Part shown: positions 1-6,081 of the stretch, piece by piece | Layout: the number at the start of each line of letters is the position of its first letter | Position numbering within the stretch: position 1 is the first letter of the stretch | Assembly: GCA_002470185.1 (NCBI GenBank) | Contig: DKNG01000198.1 | Coordinates: 7,454-14,542, forward strand | Reading direction: 5' to 3' | DNA from: Arcobacter sp. UBA7394 | GTDB lineage: Bacteria > Campylobacterota > Campylobacteria > Campylobacterales > Arcobacteraceae | DNA: 7,089 nucleotides | Notes under the pieces: generated by a model | Seen by the model: only the letters and a program-made list of their open reading frames with translations | Databases searched by the model: none | Told to the model about the DNA's origin: nothing | Translations under genes and position numbers: made by a program

Positions 1-134
1 GGGTTTTCTTTTAGCATTTTTACTAAAGATACTAATTCTAAGTAGTTTCCTAACTCTTTTGATGAAACAAAAAAGTTTGCAAAAAGGTTGTAATATAAAG
101 CTCTTGCTTTGTTTACTGCTTGATTATCTTGCAT
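1..134 (-). CDS. TorD-family molybdoenzyme chaperone, N-terminal fragment
   Basis: Only the first 44 residues lie in the window; the gene continues past the left edge. The visible protein begins MQDNQAVNKARALYYNLFAN and is helical. The ARxxYYxLFAxFF pattern just after the start is typical of TorD/DmsD-like chaperones, which bind the twin-arginine leader or apoprotein of a molybdoenzyme and help cofactor insertion before export. The ATG is at 134-132, with AAGGA at 146-142 spaced 7 nt away, which fixes the start. The gene overlaps the end of the upstream polyferredoxin gene by 11 bp (124-134), so the two are almost certainly co-transcribed and translationally coupled. In Campylobacterota this pair commonly precedes formate dehydrogenase genes. 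That client is an inference, since the enzyme is off-window. The family call rests on a short stretch, so confidence is moderate. Confidence 0.72.
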   Translation of the reverse strand, partial: MQDNQAVNKARALYYNLFANFFVSSKELGNYLELVSLVKMLKEN

Positions 135-1821
135 TTGTCATTCCTTGATTTTTTTGGTCATAGTAGTTTTGCATCATGATTTTTGGTTTACAATCTGCAC
201 AACAGTAAAGAGATCGCTCTTTTACTGGATCTGCAGAGAAGATAGGTGCCATCATTTTTGCAATTTTTTCAACTGATTTTTTAGTTGCGAATTCAACTCC
301 ACATTCAACACATGGGAATAATTCATCTTGAGCTAAAACACTCTCTTTAAACCATGCTGGTTGAAGATTGATTACATCTTTTTCAATAGTAAGACAATCA
401 GCTTCTGGACATGAAACTTCACAATATCCACATGCAGTACATAAAGATGGGTTTAATCTTAGAGTATTATCACTAGCATCTGCTTGTAAGGCATCAACAT
501 TACATGCACCCACACAAACAAGACATAAAGTACATGTATCTTCGTTTACTTTAACTTGTCCGTAATGTACATGTTCACCAGTTTGAACTTGTCCTAAATC
601 CTCATCCCCTACAATCTTTTGTAATCTATGAGAAAAAACTTCTCTTTTTCTAAGATCATCTTGATTGAAGTTGAAATATGTATTTTCAACAAAAGATACT
701 GTTTTTAATGCTTCTTCTAGTTCTTTTTCATCCATTGCAACAATAATTGCATCTTTTCCATATTTCTTTTGGTAAATATCATTTACAATTCTGATTGCAT
801 CACCAGAACCTTTTGAGATAAAGTCAGAATAGAAAATAACTTGTGAACCAGATAATTGAAGTAAAGTTAAGAATGTAGATTCATCTAAGAATTTCTCACC
901 CTCAATAGAGAAAGGAAGAACATTCTCTTTTAAGTCTGCACTTAAATCTTTCATATTCATTTTTTCTGGAATTACTAAAGGATGAGTATTTTTATAGAAC
1001 TTACTCATTTCATAAATAGAGTTTCTATTTGATGGAGCATAATCCATAGCCCCTGATGGACAAACAGAGATACATCCACCACAACCATGACAGTCAATTT
1101 GAGAGAAACCTAATGTTTTTGTTTTGTCATCTTTTGTAATAGCTACTGTGGGACAAACTTCCTCACATTTAGAACAGATTTCTTCTCTTCTTTCATGGTA
1201 TTGACAAATTGAGCTGTCATAAGTAGTAAATTTTTTGTATGAATATTCGTTGATGTTTTCTTTTAATTGAGATACTACCTCTTCAATAGATGACTCTAAA
1301 GGATCAAAACAACCACTTTGTTTCATACCTTCTTTTTTTGCATCAAACCATACAATTTGAGAGACATTTAAATCAACATCTTTACCTTCATCATCTACAA
1401 CAACATTTAAGTTACCAATCATTCCTGAAATACTTTTTACCATTTCTTCTTTAATAAAGAATAGTTCAAAGTCTTCAGGCTTAATACAGGCTAAAAAGTC
1501 ATTGTATGAGTCTTGTGAGTTTGTAATAAGAAGTAATTGTTTTGATACTTCTTGAGAGTATGAAATATCTTGAGCTAAATCATACTTATTCGCAGCAATT
1601 TCGTATAGTTTATAAATATTTTCAATTTGTGTTGCTACTGGATCTTTAGTATTTTTTAGATAAAAATCAATCTCATCTGCATTTACTTCTGCATTTACAT
1701 CACTAGTATTAGAGATTAAGAAGTCTTGTTCTTTAACATCTTCTATATTATTAGTAACTAGAATCTCCTCATTTAGGGGAAAGTCTAAACCATTTGGATT
1801 ATAGTAAATAAATTCTTGCAT
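124..1821 (-). CDS. 4Fe-4S polyferredoxin, probable electron-transfer/accessory protein of a formate dehydrogenase locus
   Basis: This is a predicted cytoplasmic iron-sulfur protein of 565 aa with no signal peptide or membrane segment. Numbered from the chosen start, it has two pairs of ferredoxin motifs. Pair one is C206-C216-C219-C223-P (first Cys displaced: Cx9CxxCxxxCP) and C244-C247-C250-C254-P (canonical). Pair two is C430-C433-C436-C440 (Asn replaces the usual Pro) and C461-C464-C467-C471-P. An alpha/beta stretch (about 270-420) separates the pairs, and a Cys-poor N-terminal region (about 1-195) precedes them. The C-terminus has CxxC at 504-507 and CCxxC at 540-544, which could bind zinc or another cluster. 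The ATG at 1821 is chosen over the one two codons upstream (1827) because AAAGG at 1833-1829 lies 7 nt from the former and only 1 nt from the latter. The downstream TorD-like gene overlaps it by 11 bp, placing it in a molybdoenzyme operon. Its exact electron partners cannot be read from the sequence. Confidence 0.85.
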   Translation of the reverse strand: MQEFIYYNPNGLDFPLNEEILVTNNIEDVKEQDFLISNTSDVNAEVNADEIDFYLKNTKDPVATQIENIYKLYEIAANKYDLAQDISYSQEVSKQLLLITNSQDSYNDFLACIKPEDFELFFIKEEMVKSISGMIGNLNVVVDDEGKDVDLNVSQIVWFDAKKEGMKQSGCFDPLESSIEEVVSQLKENINEYSYKKFTTYDSSICQYHERREEICSKCEEVCPTVAITKDDKTKTLGFSQIDCHGCGGCISVCPSGAMDYAPSNRNSIYEMSKFYKNTHPLVIPEKMNMKDLSADLKENVLPFSIEGEKFLDESTFLTLLQLSGSQVIFYSDFISKGSGDAIRIVNDIYQKKYGKDAIIVAMDEKELEEALKTVSFVENTYFNFNQDDLRKREVFSHRLQKIVGDEDLGQVQTGEHVHYGQVKVNEDTCTLCLVCVGACNVDALQADASDNTLRLNPSLCTACGYCEVSCPEADCLTIEKDVINLQPAWFKESVLAQDELFPCVECGVEFATKKSVEKIAKMMAPIFSADPVKERSLYCCADCKPKIMMQNYYDQKNQGMTNAR

Positions 1822-1828
1822 AAACATG

Positions 1829-1833
1829 CCTTT
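1829..1833 (-). promoter_or_regulatory. Ribosome binding site deciding the polyferredoxin start
   Basis: AAAGG on the minus strand, 7 nt before the ATG at 1821 and 1 nt before the ATG at 1827. The spacing supports the downstream ATG. Confidence 0.6.
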
Positions 1834-1837
1834 AATT

Positions 1838-1855
1838 GGTCAAATATATTTTACC
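1838..1855. promoter_or_regulatory. Palindromic operator candidate, copy 1
   Basis: GGTCAAATATATTTTACC is an 18-bp inverted repeat with one mismatched pair (the C/T at the fourth position from each end). It lies 17 bp upstream of the polyferredoxin ATG. It shares an exact 15-bp core (1842-1856) with copy 2, 54 bp away. The form GTnAAA-TATA-TTTTAC fits two 5-bp half-sites separated by 6 bp, as seen for CRP/FNR-family dimers, but the regulator is not identified. Since it covers the likely transcription start area of the minus-strand gene, it may act as a repressor site there. Confidence 0.45.
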
Positions 1856-1857
1856 TA

Positions 1858-1863
1858 ATTCTA
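1858..1863 (-). promoter_or_regulatory. Possible -10 box for the polyferredoxin/TorD operon
   Basis: TAGAAT on the minus strand matches TATAAT at 5 of 6 positions. It would start transcription near 1851, about 30 nt before the chosen ATG. A rival -10 (TAAAAT) lies inside operator copy 1 at 1853-1848. No good -35 hexamer is visible for either, which is usual in this phylum. Confidence 0.3.
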
Positions 1864-1891
1864 TTTACTTATTTTTAAACTAAACTTAAAT

Positions 1892-1909
1892 GTTAAAATA
1901 TATTTTACC
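1892..1909. promoter_or_regulatory. Palindromic operator candidate, copy 2
   Basis: GTTAAAATATATTTTACC contains a perfect 14-bp palindrome (1894-1907) with an additional G/C pair at the outermost positions. It repeats the core of copy 1 at a distance of 54 bp, close to five helical turns, so both sites would face the same side of the DNA. It could serve the minus-strand polyferredoxin operon, the plus-strand sensor operon, or both. Confidence 0.45.
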
Positions 1910-1948
1910 TTTTATTTTTAGGCTGTTACTTATTATCACTAATTTTTA

Positions 1949-1963
1949 TGATAATTATTATCA
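1949..1963. promoter_or_regulatory. Fur-type box (7-1-7)
   Basis: TGATAATTATTATCA is an exact match to the 7-1-7 Fur consensus TGATAATnATTATCA. A separate half-site-like repeat of its right arm (TTATTATCA) lies at 1930-1938. The box sits 49 bp upstream of the binding-protein start codon and about 130 bp from the polyferredoxin start, so iron control of the sensor operon is the simpler reading. The consensus is from established Fur biology. That Fur binds here is an inference, because AT-rich DNA yields such sites by chance more often than balanced DNA does. Confidence 0.5.
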
Positions 1964-2001
1964 GTGACTTTAATTAAAGCTTTTTTTTGTTCATATTTGT
2001 G

Positions 2002-2007
2002 TAAAAT
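2002..2007 (+). promoter_or_regulatory. Possible -10 box of the sensor operon
   Basis: TAAAAT matches the -10 consensus at 5 of 6 positions and follows a run of eight T (1981-1988), as in Campylobacterota promoters. It ends only 5 nt before the ATG at 2013, so transcription would begin at or next to the start codon and give a leaderless mRNA. No Shine-Dalgarno-like sequence precedes that ATG, which fits. A competing -10 (TATTAT at 1931-1936) would give a normal leader of about 70 nt. Confidence 0.35.
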
Positions 2008-2012
2008 CTATT

Positions 2013-3158
2013 ATGATTAAAAGAATACCAATACTACTATTTATACTAATTTTAATATCTGTTTATTTCAAAGATGAAATCTTTTCTAACAACCAAATTA
2101 AGATAGGTACGTCCCTACCTAAGAGTGGGATTATTAAAAGCTGGGGGACGTCTGTAACAGCTGGTGCAAACTCATATTTTAATTATGTTAATGAAACTAA
2201 TATGTTAAAAGATAAAAAAATTGATTTTTTGATTTATGATGATAAATATGAACCAGAATTAACTATTGATAATATTAATAAGTTAATATTTACTGACAAG
2301 GTTTATGCACTATTTGGACTAGTTGGAACTCCAACAGTTAAAAATATATTACCAATTTTATATGATGAAGATATTCCTTTTTTTGCTGCATTTACAGGAG
2401 CTTCATTTTTACGAAATAAAAAGAATGACAACTTTATTAACTTTAGAAGTTCATACAAACAAGAGATTGAAAAACTTGTATCTTATCTACATGACAAAAA
2501 AGGTTTAAGTAAAATTGCCGTTTTTTATCAAAATGATGATTATGGAGAAGAAGGTTATGTATCTTTGTTACAATCTCTAGAGAAAAGAAAACTTTCATTA
2601 AGTGCTGAAGGTTCATATAAAAGAAATACCTTATCAATCACACATGCTTTTAATGAAATACAACATGCAAAACCAGAAGCTATTATAATGGTGGGTGCTT
2701 ATAAAACTAATGCTTTGTTTATCAAAAAAGCTAAAGAGAGTGAATCAATGAAAGATACTATCTTTTGTAATATCTCTTTTGGTGATGCAAATGCAATGAT
2801 AAGTGAACTTGATAAACTAAAAACGAACTCAGATAATCTTATCTTTTCCCAAGTTGTTCCAAACTATTTGAATACTAAAATTCCAGTTATTCAAGAGTAT
2901 CAAGCTTTAATGAAAAAATATTATCCAAATGAAAAACTTGGATTTATTTCATTAGAAGCATTTCTCGCTTCAAAAGTATTAGTAAATGCAATTTCTAGAA
3001 TAAAAGGTGATATGACGAGAGAAAAACTTCTTCATACACTAAAAACTACTCCTCCTGAAATGTTAGATGGATTGTATATGAAGTTTAAGGACTCACAACT
3101 TCTAAATAATACTTATCTTTTTGAATACAAAGATTTAAAATTTAAAGAGTTACAATGA
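2013..3158 (+). CDS. Leu/Ile/Val-type periplasmic binding protein, probable ligand sensor partner of the adjacent kinase
   Basis: A 381-aa protein of the type I periplasmic binding fold (Peripla_BP_6 / HAAT branch). A hydrophobic N-terminal helix (residues 5-18) is followed by the first strand IKIGTSLPKSG (29-39), the IYDDKYEP motif (74-81), GLVGTPTVKNILP (102-114), FTGASFLR (127-134) and the YQNDDYGEEGY motif (172-182), all in the family order. Length is normal for the family. There is no lipobox Cys and no clear AxA cleavage site after the helix, so it may stay tethered to the inner membrane. The ATG at 2013 is the only sensible start: the next Met is residue 64 and an in-frame stop lies at 1971. 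It overlaps the kinase gene by ATGA (3155-3158) and no ABC permease or ATPase is nearby. It therefore probably captures a small molecule for signalling rather than uptake. The ligand is unknown; amino acids, amides and organic acids are family precedents. Confidence 0.85.
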   Translation: MIKRIPILLFILILISVYFKDEIFSNNQIKIGTSLPKSGIIKSWGTSVTAGANSYFNYVNETNMLKDKKIDFLIYDDKYEPELTIDNINKLIFTDKVYALFGLVGTPTVKNILPILYDEDIPFFAAFTGASFLRNKKNDNFINFRSSYKQEIEKLVSYLHDKKGLSKIAVFYQNDDYGEEGYVSLLQSLEKRKLSLSAEGSYKRNTLSITHAFNEIQHAKPEAIIMVGAYKTNALFIKKAKESESMKDTIFCNISFGDANAMISELDKLKTNSDNLIFSQVVPNYLNTKIPVIQEYQALMKKYYPNEKLGFISLEAFLASKVLVNAISRIKGDMTREKLLHTLKTTPPEMLDGLYMKFKDSQLLNNTYLFEYKDLKFKELQ

Positions 3159-4747
3159 AAGAAAAAATAAAAAGTGTCATTTCATACTTTGATAATTTAA
3201 GTTTTAAATATAAAACATCATTTCTTGTATTTATTATTACAGGTGGGATGTTGTGTATTGTTGTCTTATCTCAAATCTCAACGTTTACAATCAAACAAGA
3301 TTTTGATGTGTTGTTTGATAAAAGAACAAAAAGCCTAATAAAACTAGAACATATAAAAGATACATATAATGTAAACATTCAAGATACATTAACAGATGTA
3401 CAGAACAATGAAATCAATATGAATCAAGCTGTAGAAGTTTTATTATTAGCACAACAACTAATAAATAAAAACTGGAACTCTTATAAGAAGGAGATTTTAT
3501 TTGATGAGTCTACTTTTTATATTAGTGCTTTTATAAAAAAGTTTTTGATTACTCAAGAGAATTATTTTGAAAATGATATTCTTAAAAAAAGTATCATTAG
3601 AAATATTGATAAAAAACTTTATAATATAAAAAATGAGCTAAATCATGTAATCAAACAGAAAAAACAAAATGATTTTTCTACTTTAAATCTAGAAATTAAT
3701 GCTATTTCTATTTATATTACTAGTTTGATTAATTATGATTTATCACTAGCTATTAATGAAAAAAGAAATACTCAAAAAGTATTTAATACTATTATGATTT
3801 TTTCAATTATCTCTATTGTTTTAGTATTTCTATTCTCAATAGTTTTATCTGTATTTATTATTAATAACTTTAGAAAACTTCATAATTCATTAGAGCAAAA
3901 AGTAGAAGAAAAAACAAAAGAGTTAACAGAGTTAAATGCTTATCTTGAAGTAAAAATTTCAAAAGAAGTATCTCAAAATAGAAAGAAAGATATTATCATG
4001 TTTCAGCAAGCAAGACTTGCAAGTCTTGGAGAGATGCTTAATAATATTGCACACCAATGGAGACAACCTCTAGGTTCTATTACTATGATTATTCAAAGTT
4101 TCCAAACAAAAATGTTACATGGAAAACTAACAGAAAAGTTCGTAGATGAAAAAGTTCAAGATGCTCTACTTTTAGCTAATAATATGTCTATGACTTTAGA
4201 TGATTTTAAAAACTTCTTTAGCCCAGATAAAGCAAAAAGTGAGTTTAGAATAAAAGAGTGTATTGATCATTCAATTGAGTTATCAAAATACTTACTTGAA
4301 AAAGAGAATATTACAGTAAATCTAGAAATCAAAGATAATGTATCTTTAAATACCTATTATAATGAGTTATCTCATGTATTTTTAAATATTATTTCTAATT
4401 CAAAAGATGCTTTATGTAGTACTTCTAATAAAAATGATAGAATTATCAAAATAATTGTAAATAAATATAAAGACAAAGCTGTTATTAACTTGATTGATAA
4501 TGGTGGTGGAATACAAGAAGATATTGTTCCTAAAATATTTGAACCTTATTATACAACTAAGTATAAAAGTGCAGGTACTGGTATTGGTCTTTATATGTCT
4601 AAACAGATTGTAGAAAAACATATGAATGGTTCTATTTCTTATAAGAATATTGTACATAAGATTAAAGAAGATGATATTAACTACAATTGTTCACTATTTA
4701 CAATAAAAATCCCAACTTCAGACAAAAAGGTTATTGATGCAAAATAA
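3155..4747 (+). CDS. Membrane sensor histidine kinase with four-helix-bundle periplasmic domain
   Basis: A 530-aa inner-membrane histidine kinase. TM1 is about residues 21-42 and TM2 about 213-237. The periplasmic part between them is all-helical. The segment around 62-110 (HIKDTYNVNIQDT, then W107) resembles the four-helix-bundle sensor of chemoreceptors (4HB_MCP), a fold suited to contacting a binding protein. A coiled coil (about 242-285) leads to the H-box IAHQWRQPL, with phospho-accepting H300. The ATPase core has N-box N411 and N415, G1 box D448-N-G-G-G, F box FEP (462-464) and G2 box GTGIG (474-478), so all catalytic motifs are intact. No receiver domain is fused. It is translationally coupled to the binding protein upstream (4-bp overlap, AAAGAG 5 nt before the ATG) and to the response regulator downstream (11-bp overlap). 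This is a canonical sensor, binding protein and regulator arrangement. Confidence 0.93.
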   Translation: MKEKIKSVISYFDNLSFKYKTSFLVFIITGGMLCIVVLSQISTFTIKQDFDVLFDKRTKSLIKLEHIKDTYNVNIQDTLTDVQNNEINMNQAVEVLLLAQQLINKNWNSYKKEILFDESTFYISAFIKKFLITQENYFENDILKKSIIRNIDKKLYNIKNELNHVIKQKKQNDFSTLNLEINAISIYITSLINYDLSLAINEKRNTQKVFNTIMIFSIISIVLVFLFSIVLSVFIINNFRKLHNSLEQKVEEKTKELTELNAYLEVKISKEVSQNRKKDIIMFQQARLASLGEMLNNIAHQWRQPLGSITMIIQSFQTKMLHGKLTEKFVDEKVQDALLLANNMSMTLDDFKNFFSPDKAKSEFRIKECIDHSIELSKYLLEKENITVNLEIKDNVSLNTYYNELSHVFLNIISNSKDALCSTSNKNDRIIKIIVNKYKDKAVINLIDNGGGIQEDIVPKIFEPYYTTKYKSAGTGIGLYMSKQIVEKHMNGSISYKNIVHKIKEDDINYNCSLFTIKIPTSDKKVIDAK

Positions 4748-5399
4748 AGATTTGAATATCTTACAACAATTTAATATCTTATATTTAGAAGATGATGTAA
4801 ATTTATTAAAACACACGAATGATGTATTAGAAGACTTTGTAAATAATATATATGCTGTTAAAACATCTAAAGAAGCACTAGATATATTAATGAATAAAAA
4901 AGTTGATATTATCATTTCAGATATATTATTAGAAAATGAAAATGGTATTGATTTTTTAAAACACATCAAAGAGAAGAATATTAACCTTCCTACTATTCTT
5001 ACAACAGCTCATACTGATACAAAATATTTACTTGAAGCTATTAAATTAAAAGTTGAAAACTACATAGTAAAACCTATTAATATCAAAGAGTTATTAAACA
5101 CACTTCATGATGTATTACTTCCAATCGTACAACAAAAAGAGATTCAAAGAAATATCAATGTAATCAAAACTATTTCAGCTATTACAGATAGTAAACAAGT
5201 AGATATTATCAAATTTATAATCAATAATCTAAATAATGAAAACCAATTTACAGCTTCATATAGTGATATTATGGATGAAATTTCTATATCAAAACCAACA
5301 CTTATCAAGTTATTTAAAGAACTTGCAGAAAAAAATATTCTTGTTAAAGTACAACATAAAACTTATAGGTTTAATGAAGCAGCTTTAGATAATTTATAA
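4737..5399 (+). CDS. Response regulator with atypical winged-helix output domain
   Basis: A 220-aa response regulator and the likely phosphoacceptor of the kinase it overlaps. The receiver domain (about 12-128) is complete: acidic pocket E18-D19-D20, phospho-Asp D62, switch Thr T90 and Lys-Pro K112-P113. A linker helix leads to a C-terminal region (about 155-212) with a helix-turn-helix-like SISKPTLIKLFKELAEKN segment and a short basic wing (VQHKTYRF). It lacks the usual OmpR, NarL, NtrC and LytTR patterns. The closest feel is a Crp/RepL-like winged helix, but this is by eye only. The ATG at 4737 is preferred to a TTG one codon earlier, because AAGG at 4727-4730 lies 6 nt from the ATG. It overlaps the kinase gene by 11 bp, and the phosphatase gene starts 2 nt after its end. 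It is probably a DNA-binding transcription factor whose targets are not visible. Confidence 0.88.
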   Translation: MQNKDLNILQQFNILYLEDDVNLLKHTNDVLEDFVNNIYAVKTSKEALDILMNKKVDIIISDILLENENGIDFLKHIKEKNINLPTILTTAHTDTKYLLEAIKLKVENYIVKPINIKELLNTLHDVLLPIVQQKEIQRNINVIKTISAITDSKQVDIIKFIINNLNNENQFTASYSDIMDEISISKPTLIKLFKELAEKNILVKVQHKTYRFNEAALDNL

Positions 5400-5400
5400 T

Positions 5401-6081
5401 ATGAATGATAAACTAGAAAACACCTATGTAATTAGTGATATTCATGGGTGCTACTTCTCACTTCTTGACTTAATCAAAAAACTTCCCCTAGATGCTAAAC
5501 TTATTTTTGTAGGTGATTTATGTGATAGAGGTTTATACTCAAAAGAAGTAATAGAGTACGTAAAATCAAACAATCATACTTGTATCTTAGGTAATCATGA
5601 CTTTTATATGATTGAACACCTAAAAGAGTGTCTAAATGGCGCAAAAGTTAGATGGAATATAAAAGAGTATATGGGTGGTAAAGAGACTATTGCTAACTAT
5701 AAAGGTGATAATAAAATCATTGAAGAGCATATCACTTGGTTAAAAACGCTACCTCAATATATTCAAATTGAGAAATACTTCATTACTCATGCTTTTTGTA
5801 TGCCATATTACAAAAGAAGAGATGATAAAGAAAAATCCCATGCAATGATGGTAAATAGAGTTACAGATGAAGAAGAGTGGTTATGGGATTGGGAAGAGAA
5901 TTGGAAAGATTATGATTTATTAAATATATATGGTCATGAAAACAGTGATGAAGTAGTAAGAGCTGAAAACTATTTATGTATTGATACAGGTTGTGTTTAT
6001 GGGAATAAATTAACAGCCTTGAACTTAGCTAACTTGAGAGTTACACAAGTTCCTTTAAATAAAAAAGATATAACTATTTAA
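5401..6081 (+). CDS. PPP-family metallophosphoesterase (Ser/Thr phosphatase or Ap4A hydrolase type)
   Basis: A 226-aa soluble metal-dependent phosphatase of the calcineurin-like superfamily. All PPP signature blocks are present in order: SDIHG (D13, H15), GDLCDRG (D39, D42), GNHD (N65, H66), a metal-ligand histidine in ITHAF (H130), and YGHE (H179) followed by IDTGCVYGNKLTAL (195-207). These match the PrpA/lambda phosphatase and ApaH group, whose members remove phosphate from proteins or cleave dinucleoside polyphosphates. The sequence alone does not decide between the two, and GNHD replaces the commoner GNHE. No signal peptide or membrane segment is visible. The start lies 2 bp after the response regulator stop with no clear Shine-Dalgarno sequence, so translation may depend on re-initiation from upstream. 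Operon membership suggests a role tied to the two-component pathway. Its 3' end overlaps the convergent response regulator gene by 8 bp. Confidence 0.85.
   Translation: MNDKLENTYVISDIHGCYFSLLDLIKKLPLDAKLIFVGDLCDRGLYSKEVIEYVKSNNHTCILGNHDFYMIEHLKECLNGAKVRWNIKEYMGGKETIANYKGDNKIIEEHITWLKTLPQYIQIEKYFITHAFCMPYYKRRDDKEKSHAMMVNRVTDEEEWLWDWEENWKDYDLLNIYGHENSDEVVRAENYLCIDTGCVYGNKLTALNLANLRVTQVPLNKKDITI

Noticed and set aside
368..565. 65-aa plus-strand open frame
   Set aside because: It lies wholly inside the polyferredoxin gene on the opposite strand, and its Cys/His content just mirrors that gene's ferredoxin region. No ribosome binding site or family signature.
1842..1910. 15-bp exact direct repeat as an attachment site or target-site duplication
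   Set aside because: There is no integrase, transposase or element between the copies, only 54 bp apart, and the repeat is palindromic and recurs upstream of another gene. An operator fits better.
2323..2637. Two short open frames (one per strand)
   Set aside because: Both sit within the binding-protein gene in other frames and have no start signals or recognisable features.
2013..3158. Binding protein as part of an amino-acid uptake transporter
   Set aside because: No permease or ATPase gene is adjacent, and the gene is fused by a 4-bp overlap to a kinase gene. Uptake through a distant transporter is not excluded but is less likely.
4734..4736. TTG as start of the first response regulator
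   Set aside because: The ATG directly after it has better spacing (6 nt) from AAGG, and ATG is the stronger start codon.
4412..4969. Two minus-strand open frames of about 80 aa
   Set aside because: They are antisense to the kinase and response regulator genes, which have complete domain motifs. Their Phe/Ile/Asn-rich, low-complexity products are typical of shadows in AT-rich DNA.
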